Positions 1 through 11,692 of a DNA stretch of 64,000 nucleotides are shown one piece after another; position 1 is the stretch's first letter, and each line of letters starts with the position of its first letter. The stretch lies in NCBI GenBank assembly GCA_030142905.1, contig JASJOG010000525.1, forward strand, positions 1 to 64,000. The letters run 5' to 3'. The DNA is from Heliopora coerulea. Taxonomy: Eukaryota; Cnidaria; Anthozoa; Scleralcyonacea; Helioporidae. A model generated the notes under the pieces. The model was not told the DNA's origin, ran no database searches, and saw only the letters and a program-made list of their open reading frames with translations. A program made the translations under genes and the position numbers.

Positions 1-42
1 TTGAGTAAAAGAGAAAAAAGTACTAGGAGTAATAATTTACGA

Positions 43-628
43 GCAGCTGAAGTGGAAAGAGCATATAGATGCTCAATCTAAAAGAATTTCAAACAATATA
101 GCTCTTTTAAGAAGAGCAAAATAATTTGTGACTCAAGAAACATTAGTCAAAATGTACAACACTTTAATTTTACTACATTTCATTTATTGCTCCAATGCCT
201 GGCTTGACGGCACAACGACAAACATAAATAAGCTCTATAAACTTCAAAAAAGGGCTGGATGTGTGATAACGGGAGTGAGCTATGAGGTACGATCATCGGA
301 AATTTTCAAAAATCTAAATTGGAAACCAATTGAAACAAATTTAAAAAAACGAGAACTTCTCTTAACATTCAAAGCTATACGAGGTTGGGCACCAAAATAT
401 ATAACAGATTACTTTACAATTCTCCAAAACAACGTCTACAGACTAAGAAGTAATGACAAAAAGCTTTATTTCCCGAAGCCCAACACTAATTTCTTAAAAT
501 TCACATTTATATATCGTGCCTCAAAGCTCTGGAATAGTCTACCTGATGATATAATAGAAAATATCTATGCACTTTCCTTAAACAGTTTCATAAACATAAT
601 AGATAAATATTTATATAAATTATATTAG
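43..628 (+). pseudogene. LINE reverse transcriptase, C-terminal fragment
   Basis: This is the tail of a non-LTR retrotransposon polyprotein, from just after the catalytic palm through the thumb region. The motifs YNTLILLHFIYCSNAW, LQKRAGCVITG and the closing LWNSLPDDI match the conserved C-terminal pattern of CR1/L2/Rex1-type LINEs. The frame is open upstream of 128 back to about 43 (KVLGVIIYEQLKWKEHI) but is broken by a TAA at about 121-123. The catalytic part lies outside the window or is lost. The reading ends at a TAG-containing tail near 628 with AT-rich sequence after it. It is a dead 5'-truncated copy. The exact clade is not determinable from this segment. Confidence 0.8.
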
Positions 629-708
629 GCATTAGTCTTCTACCATTAATAATTACCGTCCTAGTGTACATAATAATAATTTTATAAAAGTTTTTAGATA
701 TAAATATA

Positions 709-735
709 CAGTCCTGGCAAAAAGTCTGGAATATT
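709..735 (+). repeat. Tc1 left terminal inverted repeat
   Basis: 27 bp, perfectly complementary to 2044-2070. The match stops immediately inside, so these are short single-ended repeats rather than long ones with internal direct repeats. Confidence 0.95.
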
Positions 736-905
736 TTTCACTGTTTTCCTTTTCTCAGAATATGTGATAAATCATAAAGTATTGAACGCTGTGGTTCATC
801 TACTTCAAAGAAAACCTTAAAATGGTATTCGTTAGACACTAACTTTAAAACCTGGGTACTAAGTATACCCATAATTCCTTACACAATAAGTAATGTTGAT
901 TCAAG

Positions 906-1922
906 ATGGCTGAACTGTCACCAAAGAAGAGAGCACGTGTTGCGGAAATGGACCATCGAGGCCTCAAGCAACAGGACATCGCAATCAAACTTGGTATTTC
1001 ACAAGGCACAGTATCGAAAACGCTTAAACGTATTAAGAATAATGATTTTGAGGGTGATTTGAGGTCGAAAACTAGATCTGGTAGGCCACTAAAGATTTCT
1101 CCTAAAACTGACCAAAGAATTCGACGCTTAGTGCAAAATGACCCCACTATCTCGTCTACTGATATTATATTCCAACTGAATCTGTCAGAAAAGGTAAGCC
1201 CACGGACTGTGAGGCATCATTTCAGCAAAAAGTTAGGTTTAAAAGCATATAAACCTGTCAAAAAGCCTCTTCTTTCATCTAAAAATATACGTGATCGCCT
1301 CAACTTTTGCAAAAAATACAAGGATTGGACACCATAACAATGGATGAAAGTGATGTTTAGTGATGAGGCAGAGATTGTCAAATTTTCTCGATCAAAACAG
1401 TTTGTGAGAAGGCCAGCTAATCAGAGATATATGCCCAATTTTACAACTACTACTGTGAAGAATGCACCCTCAGTTATGGTGTGGGGATGCATATCAGGAA
1501 AGGGTAGGGGTTCACTGTGGATCATGCCTAAAAACACAACCATCACCTCAAAAGTATATTTGGATATCCTGAAGGAAAAGCTAGAGCCATCCATGACAAT
1601 TTTGAGCTGTGATACTTTCCAACATGATGGCGCTCCAGTTCACACAGCAAAAATAATGAAAACGTGGCTTTCGGAGAAGAACATCAAGGTCTTAGATTGG
1701 CCAGGTAGCAGCCCTGATCTCAATGTTATTGAAAACTGTTGGATGATCCTTAAAAAGAAAGTTGCTGACAGACGTCCTGCATCTCTTGAAGACCTTGTTA
1801 AGGTTATTAAGGACGTCTGGATGACTGAAATAACACTTGAATACTGTGAAAACGTAGTGAAATCAATGCCCAAGAGAATACAAGCAGTCATCAAAAATAA
1901 CAGTTATCCTACAAAATACTAA
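906..1922 (+). pseudogene. Tc1-family DD34E transposase with one premature stop
   Basis: The transposase binds the inverted repeats and cuts and pastes the element. The reading frame is 338 codons, the usual Tc1 length. Residues 1-50 hold a helix-turn-helix (MAELSPKKRARVAEMDHRG, then GISQGTVSKTLKR), followed by a GRP-type motif (GRPLKIS) and a second HTH region. Catalytic residues are visible: D in FSDEAE, D in QHDGAPVHTAK, and E in NVIENCW, with 34 residues between the second D and E, so DD34E. Codon 144 is TAA (1335-1337) where the family normally has Gln, and the frame is open on both sides. That single base change is the only obvious lesion. The start ATG at 906 follows the element's 5' UTR. 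Confidence 0.93.
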
Positions 1923-2043
1923 GAGTTTTGGGCTTATGCTTATTGTTAAAATCACTTTTAAGAGTCGTGTGCCATTCAAAATCAATTTTGTTTTCATAGA
2001 AATGTCATTTTTCTCAATATTCAAAATTTGACTTTTTTGATGT

Positions 2044-2070
2044 AATATTCCAGACTTTTTGCCAGGACTG
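2044..2070 (-). repeat. Tc1 right terminal inverted repeat
   Basis: 27 bp, perfect complement of the left repeat, followed by the duplicated TA at 2071-2072. Confidence 0.95.
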
Positions 2071-2072
2071 TA

Positions 2073-3594
2073 GTTATTAAAAATTAAGTATTACATATAG
2101 TAAATAGACGCACGGTCCTTTGAAAAACAGGAAACTGAACAGGCCACCGTAATAAAATAAATGTAAATAAAGTAAAGTAAAGTAAAGTAAAATAAAGCTC
2201 CCATGCAACACTTCTGAAGTAACCTCGAGGTGTCCATTTAACAGACCGTGAAATCGAAAGTGTTTTAGTCTCTTTATTGCAGGAGAATTGGAAACTGAAG
2301 AAATATTCTCCTGAGGCAAACATGAAAAATGTAACGAAATAGTGTTTTTTATGACATCATTCTATATTTCTGGAAAGATAGAAAATACGGCAAATCGTCA
2401 ATGAATAGCACTAGGTGAAAACGATGTGTAGGAGTGGGTTGAAAACATGTTAGAATTACATTTTTGTTTGACAGCTTATAAAGTCTGTCAGGTACTTTGT
2501 TCAAGTACTTTGTTCACGTCGTAGAACAGCAGCAACGCTGTTTGATTTTCATTCATTACTTATTTAGTCAACATAATTTTGATAATAACTTGTTCTTCTC
2601 GAGTGAGATTCTGAATTTTATGGAGTAGAAAGCATTTCAAACGAAATTGACAGTATAGCCGTAGGAAGACCACCGCTGCGTTTTATGCTTTGTTTTTAGT
2701 GTCAGTGAGTTAATTATGGAGCAGTTCACCAGGTACGAAGTCTGGTTTTGAGATGGGCAACTTTTTAAAATTTTTGGTAGGATCCCAGAAAACTTTTGAT
2801 AATTTCGTTCTCGTTTAAACCCTCCTGTACGAGTTTTACCTTGACTGTGTCTTTTGATTGAGAACTCGGCGTTACACAACGTACCTTGAGGTGAATCCAC
2901 CCAACGAGTTGATACATGTTTCCTAGTGTCCTACATCCTTTGGGTACTTCTGAAAAGACAGAGACAATATTTCACGCTGTTGTTGGTGTAAGGAGTTCCA
3001 CAATATGTCGAGCCTCCTTTTTTGTACAACTTGCTGCCAACCATTTTGAAAGGTTTTAACTTTGTGACAGTTAAAAGTACCCAGGAAAGAGCTCTTGAAA
3101 TTGATGAAGAGCTTTAATGGCTGATGTACATCAACTCTTACAGGAACTCGAAGTGAAAGCTTCGATAATATATTTCACAGGGCGAAAAAAACCAAAACAA
3201 TTACCACAAACTAAATTTAAAGAACTTTGACCTTCAAAAAACGACAACAAAGAAGGAAAATACAGTTGATGAAACTGGTTATCTTCCGTCTGATGCACTG
3301 CTTGATCCATTGAGTGCTTAGTTGCAAACTTCAACTACCAGTGACCAAACAGTGCATCAAAGGCTGCACGAAGATATGTGGCCGGTTTCACTTATGCAAA
3401 CACGATTTTTGAAGCTACATTAGTCCAGCACAACCCAATCTTAGTGTTACCGGTAAGAAACAATGTACCACCACAGTCTTATTTTCCTTACACGAGATCT
3501 AGTTTTCTTCTTACCATTTAAATGTGTAAAAAGTCATAAAGTTAGGAGAACTATCTTAATCAAAGCTTGTAATGTAATTGCATGCAAAGTATTA
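2073..3594. other. Intergenic, no recognised gene
   Basis: Only short frames without family motifs are present. A small GTAAA-type tandem run lies at about 2169-2196. I see no RNA gene or mobile-element terminus here. Confidence 0.5.
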
Positions 3595-3622
3595 TTCTGT
3601 AGAATCCCGCTGACTCGAACTA

Positions 3623-4276
3623 CAGTAAAAACCCGCATAAAAGAACACGTGTTTTGGGGGTTCAGGCTGATTTTGTTCTTATAAATCGGGTGTTTTCTGG
3701 AAAATCAGCCTGAAAATGTTCTTAAGGAGTTCTTAAAATTGTTTCTAAAAATTAAATACTGCATAGACTACCAACAGATGAAATCAATGTGCAATGACAA
3801 GCACTTGTGATTGTCAAGATTGATTTACCATGTTTTGAGTGACTAATTCAAAGGTATTTTTCATTGAGATGAAAATTAGAACATTTCAACTGAAAGGTCA
3901 GGAGTTCGGAGTTGTAAAATTAAACAATTTCATGTCAGCATGTTGTGTCTGCAGCAAATAAAGAATGTGATTGACAGAAGGTAACAGTCATTTAGTTACA
4001 TAAATTAGCCAAGTCTAAAAACAATTGCTAAATGTACCCTGGAAATTCCCATACCTGCTGTGAAACTCTATGCGTGCAATGGTCTAGCACATATATTGAT
4101 CTACTTAGTACAGTACCCCGGTAGGTTATTCTAATCTAACTGGCAGCCAATTTTTTTATATAAGAACAATTTTCATTTTTCAGGCTGAATGTGTTCTTAT
4201 GTATATTGTACTTTTTTGACCAAATTTCAGTCTGAGTGTTCTTTATCCACTAGTTCTTTTATGCGGGTTTTTACTG
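3623..4276. mobile_element. TA-flanked MITE with 24-bp inverted repeats
   Basis: A 654-bp non-coding element. Its ends are perfect 24-bp inverted repeats starting CAGTAAAAACCCGCATAAAA (3623-3646 and complement 4253-4276), and TA flanks both sides (3621-3622, 4277-4278). Just inside, subterminal inverted copies containing CAGGCTGA and GTTCTTA recur on both arms. It has no transposase, so it must have been moved by a Tc1/mariner-type enzyme elsewhere. It interrupts the older repeat at 3595-6032. Confidence 0.85.
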
Positions 4277-4798
4277 TACCAAAGGCAATGAGAAATAGTT
4301 CGAGTTAGCGGGGGTTCGAGTTATCAGGGAAGGCGTTGAATTTCAAGTATCCTGTATTCCTCTAAACAATTTATAAGGTATCGTGATTTTAAGATTCATC
4401 CACTATTACAAGTTATTTCGGTAAAGTCGCTTAAGAATATTTTAATTTTTCTTCGTGGATAGAGTTGATTGTGTTGTCCTGAATCCTTATACAACCATAC
4501 TGCAATGTCTGCCACTATGGAGTTGAATAACTGTTCACAATGAAATTATATGACTATTCCAGGATACATGTATAAGTTCAGTGAATGTTCGGCTCTTTTA
4601 TATACGGCTGTACAAATTTGTGAAAGCCCTACGAAATAAATTAGATAAACTAGAACAATTTTGACAGACTACTCACGACTAAAAACCATGATCAGCCGAC
4701 AACTTCAAAAAGTATAAAATAAAACATATTCCGAAGAATAAAGTCATCTTGAGAACTCAAGATATGACTCAATGCAAGATAAAACTATTGTTGAAACT

Positions 4799-4831
4799 GA
4801 TATTTCCACTTTATTTCAAAGTCATCTTCAG
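4799..4831 (-). ncRNA. Hammerhead-ribozyme-like core in PLE 3' region
   Basis: On the minus strand: CUGAAGA (4831-4825), then a 5-bp stem ACUUU/AAAGU, GAAA (4806-4803), and the self-complementary AUAU followed by C, giving a UAUC cleavage context. This is the minimal hammerhead layout known from Penelope-like elements, which act as dimers because stem III is only palindromic. Stem I is weak here, so activity is uncertain. Confidence 0.55.
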
Positions 4832-5045
4832 ACAGAATGATAATTACAATAACATACCAGAGTGTATATACAGGAGGTGTGATGACATCATCCAGACGGA
4901 ATTAGGAAACACTACCGGTAATCCCTAATTTACATGCTGAGATGTTGAGACGCTAGGTGCTAATTAGAAATTCTCGCCACCATTAATAAAGCGGTTGAGC
5001 GTGAATAGAACTATCGGCCTAACTGATAACAAGTGTGCATAATAT

Positions 5046-5438
5046 CTAATCAAAAAGGTTGAGTTCTTTGCTAGCTTTGAGCCCAGAATTAAGCTCAGGT
5101 TTATTAAACTTAATGTGGAGTGCTTCAATTATTAGAAGTTTATTGGTGTTAGTAGACTTACTCGTATAAAGAATTTTATAGTTATTAAAGATTAAATTTT
5201 TAATGGAGGTAGATATGTTAGAAGAAGAGGGAAGGTCATTTAGTCGGTCATACTGATCGCATAAGTCATTAATGAAGTGAGCGCGTTCACATTCGAGAAA
5301 GTGTTGGGCAACTGCACTGGTGTTATGTTGAGTAGAATGTTCGGAAAGACGTTTGTGAAGACAACGGTCGGTTTTACCTATATATGTTTTGTTGCAGCCA
5401 GGACAAGTAATTTGGTAGACGACATTATTGCGAGACAT
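5046..5438 (-). pseudogene. PLE GIY-YIG endonuclease domain fragment
   Basis: 130 residues with the GIY-YIG signature NVVYQITCPGC...TYIGKT, a basic LHKRLSEH segment and the downstream catalytic-type Glu region (KLLIIEALHIKF). In Penelope-like elements this domain follows the reverse transcriptase and nicks target DNA for integration. Here it stands alone: the frame begins at a Met directly after a truncation, with no reverse transcriptase upstream. The domain itself has no internal stop. It sits inside a 13-bp target duplication, so it arrived as a truncated copy rather than being eroded from a whole one. Confidence 0.85.
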
Positions 5439-6355
5439 TTCCGGAATCTTATCTTCGTTGGATCACTGTTAGATCATTTTATCACTGTTAGATCACTGTT
5501 ATGATCACTGTTAGATCAGTTTTATCTTGCATTGAGTCATATCTTGAGTTCTCAAGACGACTTTATTCTTCGGAATATGTTTTATTTTATACTCACGACT
5601 AAATTGTAGAACATTTAAGAATCATGGCGTAATATTCACCACAGATAATCGCTCTAGAAAGGTCTTTCCTGGGGTTGAATTATGTTTCCATATATGTCTA
5701 CACTGGACTCCCGCGCCTTAGAATTTCCATACGTTGTCCCGTTGTTATCAGTAAAGATTCAAGATTTCCACAAGTCAAACAGCTACGCCGTGACACTTTC
5801 AGGTTTACCAACCCATGTTTTCAAATTAGAGTTCGAATCAACGGGTATAAATTTGTACCAAGGAAGTATAAAATTTGGCTCGAGTTTGCGGGGAGTTTGG
5901 ATTAATCGAGTGCGAGTTATATGGTCGTAAATGACAGGGAAAATGAAATCAAATCCAGGGCAAATTTAATTTGCTTCGAGTTAATGGGGAGTTTGAGTTA
6001 ACCGAGTTCAAGTTAGCGAGGTTCTACTTGTAATTCGACAATCTTTATAACTGCCGGCCAAATACGCCCAAGAAACCCAAAAAAGGCCATGTTGGACGAG
6101 TTATTTCAATTTCCTAAAATATCTGAAGGATAATCAAACTATCGTGATGCACGGTCATACGGTCCAATGTGTCCTGCGGTCTCCGACTATAATCTATTGT
6201 TCCATCCTGAGAAATTCTGAGTTATCGTTCCAGTCTTTTTAGACTTTCGATGCGTGTTATATTCTGTTGACTTCTGCTGACTCGAATTCTGTTCTGCTGG
6301 AATGGCTTTCTGCTGGTTGGATTTATGTCCTACGACATCAGATTGTGCTCTGTGG

Positions 6356-7130
6356 TTTCCAGTTGTGTTCTGTTAGTACGACTGCTATTTTGCAGGATCA
6401 AATTATCTTCTGCAAGCTTGAATGTCGGTTGACTGTTTTGTACTTTATTTGGCTTCCCAAACTATGATGGGCGAGTTTTAAATTTAGTGCTGTTTCTGTC
6501 TCGTCTTTAATCCTGCGACAGCTCAAATTTGAGAACACAAGTCGTTGACTGAATATTGACCCACTTAGTGCTCCATACGACCACTGATTGATATCGACAT
6601 TGCTGAGCTCGGTTATTATCAAAGACCGAACATATGTCGTGTAATACTATCCGTGACCATTCGTTTTACGGAACTAAAAGATTTTGGGATAATCCCTTGA
6701 CACTTAAAAACCAAACGGGTATTTAGCATTACAGAAAATTTTTTGGGCAAAGCAATGAATTAAAAAACTGCTTGCTTGCTGCTGACAATTTTAGGCGAAT
6801 ACTTCTTAATCCCCCCTGGTTCCATCTTCAATGATAACCAACGATGTAAAGAAAGGAAACACTGTGTGTACAAAATATGTTTTCCGAAACGACTCATAAA
6901 TCGCCCACAATTCTGCTAAAAACCCAGATGAGTGGTTATTGGCATTAGCAGATGGACCCATAAATTCCAATTCTGGAGACATTTCTCGCAACTGAAACGC
7001 AGTGGGGCAAAGCAGTCCAGTATTCTATAGGTCAATCCACAGCTTAGTTGTTTCTTAGCAAAACAGAACAAAATAGGACAAACAACAAAAGAAAAAAACA
7101 ATGTGCAAGATAACGGGTTAAGAAAAATAT
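6356..7130. repeat. Direct duplication, copy 1
   Basis: About 775 bp that recurs 791 bp downstream with high identity. An example is the block containing TCCCCCCTGGTTCCATCTTC, at about 6811 here and 7602 in the second copy. Base differences are scattered, so it is not an exact assembly duplication. No coding domain was recognised; matched 61-codon minus-strand frames in both copies are a by-product of the duplication. Confidence 0.8.
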
Positions 7131-7146
7131 TCAGATTGTGTCCTGT

Positions 7147-7922
7147 TGTTTCAAATTGTGTTCCGTTCGTACGATTGCTGTTTTGCAGGATCAAATTATC
7201 TTCTGCAACTCGAATTCTGTTTGACTGTTTTGTATTTCATTTGCCTTCCCGAACCTGATGGGCGAGTTTCAAATTTAATACTATTTGAGTTTCGTCTTTA
7301 ATCCTGTGGCAGCTTAACTTTGAGAACACAAGTCGTTAACTGGATATTGACCCGCATAATGCTCCATACGACCACTGATTGATATCGATATTGCCGAGCT
7401 CGGTTATTATCAAAGACCGAACATATGTCGTGTAATACTATCAGGGACGATCCGTTTTCCTGAACGAAGTGATTTTAGGATAATCCCTTGACACTTAAAA
7501 AGCAAACGAGTATTTGACATTACAGAAAATTTTTTAGGCAAAGCAATGAATTAAAAAACTGCTTGCTTGCTGCTGACAATTTTAGGCGAATACTTCTTAA
7601 TCCCCCCTGGTTCCATCTTCAATGATAACCAACGGTGTAAAGAAAGGAAACACTGTGTGTACAAAATATGTTTTCCGAAACGACTCATAAATCGCCCACA
7701 ATTCTGCTAAAAACCCAGATGAGTGGTTATTGGCATTAGCAGATGGACCCATAAATTCCAATTCTGGAGACATTTCTCGCAACTGAAACGCAGTGGGGCA
7801 AAGCAGTCCAGTATTCTATAGGTCAATCCACAGCGTAGTTGTTTCTTAGAAAAACAAAACAAAATAGAACAAAACAACAAAAGGAAAAATCAATGTGCAC
7901 GATAAGGGGTTAAAAAAATGTT
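7147..7922. repeat. Direct duplication, copy 2
   Basis: Partner of 6356-7130 in the same orientation. It begins near a shared TGCAGGATCAAATTATCTTC block and ends near CAATGTGCACGATAAGGGGT. Confidence 0.8.
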
Positions 7923-9508
7923 CTTCATATATCCATTTTATTTGTATCGCAATTTTTACTCAGTAAGAAAATAGAAATAATTTGAAATCCTTGCATCGCG
8001 ATGTGATTCCTGGTGCGTCGTTCAGTTATAAACTTGACCAAAAGTCAAAAACACCAGTTCATGTGCTATCCGTCAATCAAGAACGTTTGTTGATTGAACC
8101 AGGAACCAAGCAAGAATTTAGCTTCATTGCAGCGTTGACGCTTTGTTTGGTATGTTCATTCTTTGAGTTTGTTCCTTCTTTAAATAGTCTATGTACCAAG
8201 GTATTTCATACAATTTCCAGTTAATGGTTCCCTAAACTTTCTTATCGGGCGGAAATAACGTTCGTTTTACGAAACGGCAGGTTTACCAGCTCTTTTAGAG
8301 CAACACAATTTTCCATATAGATCAATGATAGCCTTATTTACAGAAGCTCTTAGCCTTGAAAGACAATCCTCCAATCCGGTTGTAGGAAGACAAGCTAAGC
8401 CCTGCAGAAGTTACGTGAGTGCTACTCATACTTCGAAGAGAAACACAATGAGCTCAAAGTGACAGTACAATATTATGAGCCTTTTTAATGGTACTTTATG
8501 AATTAGTTTTTAGCGGACATATTACTTGGTCACTTTCCTCTGATAGAAAGCAAAGTGTTGTGAAACACATTTTATCATCTTTGGTGGTCTGCATACCGAA
8601 AGAGTTAATGGTACCTTACGAAGTAATCTTAAGTGTACTGATCACTTAGTCACTCCACCCTTGTTGTTGAAAAAGAATAGAAAGCAAAGTATTACGAAAT
8701 ACGTTTTATCATCTCTGCAAGTAATTTGTGCTAAGTAAGTTGTCATGAACTGAAAAGTAATTGATTGAACGCCACAGTGACCTATTCAAAAAACAACGCC
8801 TAAGCTATATCAAGGCGAACTTATAAGTTATAACGAAAGTTGTACAGTTTGTTTTAGCTTTGTTGGGGTTAAGATTCACAAAATTATTTTAAGAATTCTT
8901 ATCGTAACACAACTGTTACCCCTCTTGAAGATGTTATGAACAATGTTATCAGTGTAGTTCTAAAGCGTTTTTATTTACGTCATCAAATTTTTGAGCTTAA
9001 GTCATTACTGTTAAATCCTTGCTCGGGATCAAGCCCCGAACTTGGTATGAAACTGTAAAATAACACAACCATCAGGAAGACAGTTACTTTCCTGTCGTGC
9101 TATGTCAGTTTGGTACAGAATCATATTCATCTAGCATCGAAATATCTTTTTGAAACGATCTTGTTGAAAACATCACATTCCAAACAACGCCTTCACCTGG
9201 TGGAGGAAAAGACTTGGTCCCAACGCAGCTGATTGGTCAACTTCCAGCCACACCACTGTCAAACACTGTCAAATGAAACAGCTCACCAAAATCGATAAAG
9301 CAGAAAGAGCAAGAAGAAGTTCCACTGTAGGCACAAGTACAAGATCAGCTTGCAAGAATCAACATCACTTCCGTTCCGCTTGCCTTATTTTAATTCTCGC
9401 CTTCTTCTACTTGTCTCGTCTGATCTTTCACCTCCCTTATTCTCATTGGCTTTAATCCTAATGTGATACCTTTTGTAATTATAAATATCTTAATATTTCC
9501 ATCTGTAA
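7923..9508. other. Intergenic, one imperfect tandem repeat
   Basis: No gene recognised. An imperfect tandem pair of ~110 bp units lies at about 8483-8583 and 8604-8716. Shared elements are TTAATGGTACYTTAYGAA, AGAAAGCAAAGT and TTTTATCATCT. Confidence 0.4.
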
Positions 9509-9550
9509 TTACTTTGAAAATGTTGTACGTCGGCAACGAAACGTCAGTGA
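9509..9550 (+). ncRNA. Degenerate hammerhead-like motif
   Basis: Stem I is TTACT (9509-9513) paired with AGTGA (9546-9550). A core UUGAAAA (9514-9520) stands where CUGANGA is expected. Stem II is GTTG/CAAC (9522-9525 and 9534-9537), followed by GAAA (9538-9541), palindromic ACGT and a C, the cleavage position. The sequence after it (a TTAAACTTTATT tail) resembles PLE ends seen elsewhere in this window. The G-to-A core change should cripple cleavage. Confidence 0.5.
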
Positions 9551-11553
9551 ACTTCTATTAAACTTTATTCGTGTGTTTCTGTCTATTCCTGAATGATGAC
9601 ATTACATCTCCGAATTTTGAGCTGGGCTCTCATCTTCATTTTACGTCTAATAAGAACTCCTTGTCAGAACTGACCACCATTTGAACTTTCGTTAGATATA
9701 GTTATCCTGTATCGATTTATGACCAAAAAAAAGTCCTGTTTCTCGCAATTGCCGTGTCGGTACCGAGCTAAATCACCTTCTTCATCACAAAAGGAAATAA
9801 GTTAATATGTGTACTAAAAAATATCTAAAATGATGTCATTAATGAATTAGTTGTATTTTTCGCGTTTGCTACATATCTGGTTGCATGACATGATCGAGGC
9901 TTCAAAAAGATCGTACCAGGAGCAACTTTATTGGCCTACAAAAGGTGAAGAATCATATCGCCTTTATAGTAGGTGGCCCTGCAGATATAAATTTTACTTC
10001 GTCCTAGAAATGTATTTATTCATCCAAACTAACGCGTTTTATGAATGGTTATTTAAGATGTTAATGCTGTTATCTGGTACAAAATTAAGAAGCTATCAAC
10101 TAAGGTTCTAGGTTCGATAATCAGGTAGAAAATATTAATCTTAACCCGTCTTATCAGTATAAGTAAGTATGCCGTGTTTACTGCTCGCTCCTAATCAGAT
10201 CTCCAACAGCCGATTACGTCAGTTTTTCATGATTATCTTAGTTATCTTAATGGAAACTATTTATATTTGCATTTTTCATTATTAGTTTCCCGGTATGGTC
10301 CCTCATACTTCGTTATTTGTCTGAACGTTTCCACACAGACATGCTGTGATCTTTCTTGGGATTTGTAAGCTATTCATCATCTTTGATCATTCACTCCCCA
10401 AAATTCAAAAACACCATTTGATCAGTTCTTCGGGCTGCCTTTCGTGAACCAAGAACGTCTGTTGCTTAAGCTGTCAATTGTAATTTTATACTATTATGGG
10501 CAAAATTCTGTTGGGCGTACATCCCACTGGTTACTAAAGCGTTCTTGTTATCAGCTTTGATATCTATTTTCGTCTTAAAGAAGACGACGTATAAACGTAT
10601 CGAAGTCCTCGTAGATCGGAATCATATTAGTTGAAACTGACAGCCCATGTGAGCGCTGTAGTCTGCTTTTCGACTTCATTATTACCGCGGCGATATTTTT
10701 CCTGTAGCAAAGCTTTTTCAGAACATTTAGCCAAGTGTTCGTATATGTTTAGATTTTCCCTTTCGTATCTTTTACACTGATGTCGCAGCATCAATCACCA
10801 ACCCCGAGTGTTGAGCGATCTTTACAATAGCGAGGTGATTTTATCGTGTTGCAGCAGACTTATTCTGATATTGACGGCTTTTTTTATGTAATTTTCGTCC
10901 TTGTTATTCTTCAGGTAGACCAAACACTCACCAATGATATTCAGTGTTTTTCCGTGATATCGGTCGTCCTGCTTGTGGTAGAATATTCTTTGAATATCTA
11001 AGGCTTCTTAGAGAAACTTGATTCCTTTCTGGTATGTCTCTTGTTCGCAGTAATACATTGCGATTAATTATGGTTCTAAGTGTACGTAATCTTGGCATTG
11101 ACCTAATCACCCTCGGGCACTTTTCGTTTCATCTGAAGGGCTAACGAGTAATTTGTGTATATTTCGTCTTAAAAACCGCCGTGTTGTCAGGATATTCCTG
11201 ACTCGAGTAAAGCCGGCAATGGCAGGATGGTCGATTTCCCCAGTGATAAATCGCCACTGAGCTTATGCTGATGTGGCTAATAAAAAACAGACTCTACAAG
11301 CAAAGGATTTCGTCCTCTTCTAAATTTCCCATAAGTTATTCACGAGGGAAATTTGGCAGACAAAGGCGAAATTTCCCACTTGCATTAGCAATGAGGGAAA
11401 TTTGTGATTTTGAACGTCCTCAGAGGACTAAAGAATAGGAGGTGAGCAGGGCATACAACGTCTGTAATAACGTGAAGTTTCCACATGAACTTTCTGTATA
11501 ATATTCATGTCACTCACTAACATTATTATCATATCGTGGCTGCTGCACAAGCA
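9551..11553. other. Intergenic, no recognised gene
   Basis: Short frames only. Around 11320-11425 the motif GAAATTT(CCC) and its complement alternate several times, giving a locally self-complementary stretch. No other feature is supported. Confidence 0.4.
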
Positions 11554-11692
11554 GTACATATGTCGCACCGACTGACCGACAGATTATCTCAACGTCTGCG
11601 TGTCAGTACCTCAATAGTTAAGAGTGTCTCGCCGGTCGTCAGAAGGATGCGGGTTCGATCCGGTCTGGGGCTCAGAAGTTTTTTTTCTTTAT
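11554..11692 (+). mobile_element. tRNA-derived SINE (family A), partial
   Basis: Matches the other family-A copies: CATATGTCG upstream segment, a decayed box A region, CGTCAGAAGGATGCGGGTTC (containing box B) and TCTGGGGCTCAGAAG at the head-body junction. A T-run follows. It is 3'-truncated relative to the 32139-32297 copy. Confidence 0.65.

Larger units (their letters stand above)
709..2070 (+). mobile_element. Tc1-like DNA transposon, complete, single-stop inactivated
   Basis: A 1362-bp element bounded by perfect 27-bp terminal inverted repeats that begin CAGTCCTGGCAAAAAGTCTG (709-735 and the complement at 2044-2070). TA dinucleotides flank both sides (707-708 and 2071-2072), the standard Tc1/mariner target duplication. 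It contains one transposase gene at 906-1922. The perfect repeats and single lesion suggest recent insertion. It lies downstream of a dead LINE and outside any recognisable host gene. Confidence 0.96.
4684..5590 (-). mobile_element. 5'-truncated Penelope-like element with inverted terminal arms
   Basis: This fragment carries a GIY-YIG endonuclease domain on the minus strand. It is bounded by 76-bp inverted arms (4711-4786 and 5518-5593, nearly identical) and flanked by a 13-bp target duplication, ACTCACGACTAAA (4671-4683 and 5591-5603). Inverted or tandem pseudo-LTRs and such target-site lengths are typical of Penelope-like elements. The reverse transcriptase is missing. On the low-coordinate (3') side about 27 bp of extra sequence separates the arm from the target duplication. 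A hammerhead-like motif lies in the 3' region (4799-4831). A small minisatellite of GATCACTGTTA units fills 5459-5520 beside the truncation point. Confidence 0.85.
3595..6032. repeat. Decayed DNA-transposon-like repeat hosting two insertions
   Basis: The left edge (about 3595-3620, TAGAATCCCGCTGACTCGAA) resembles the complement of the right edge (about 5990-6032, TCAAGTTAGCGAGGTTCTAC). A related stretch, TTCGAGTTAGCGGGGGTTCG, sits at about 4299-4318. These ends look like pogo/Tigger-type inverted repeats, but that class assignment is inference. The body is split by a MITE (3623-4276) and by a Penelope-like insertion (4684-5590). Stretches at 5675-5930 have short frames with no known domain. 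Confidence 0.4.

Noticed and set aside
11320..11425. CRISPR-like or regular short repeats (GAAATTTCCC)
   Set aside because: Spacing is irregular, copies alternate orientation and the genome is eukaryotic.
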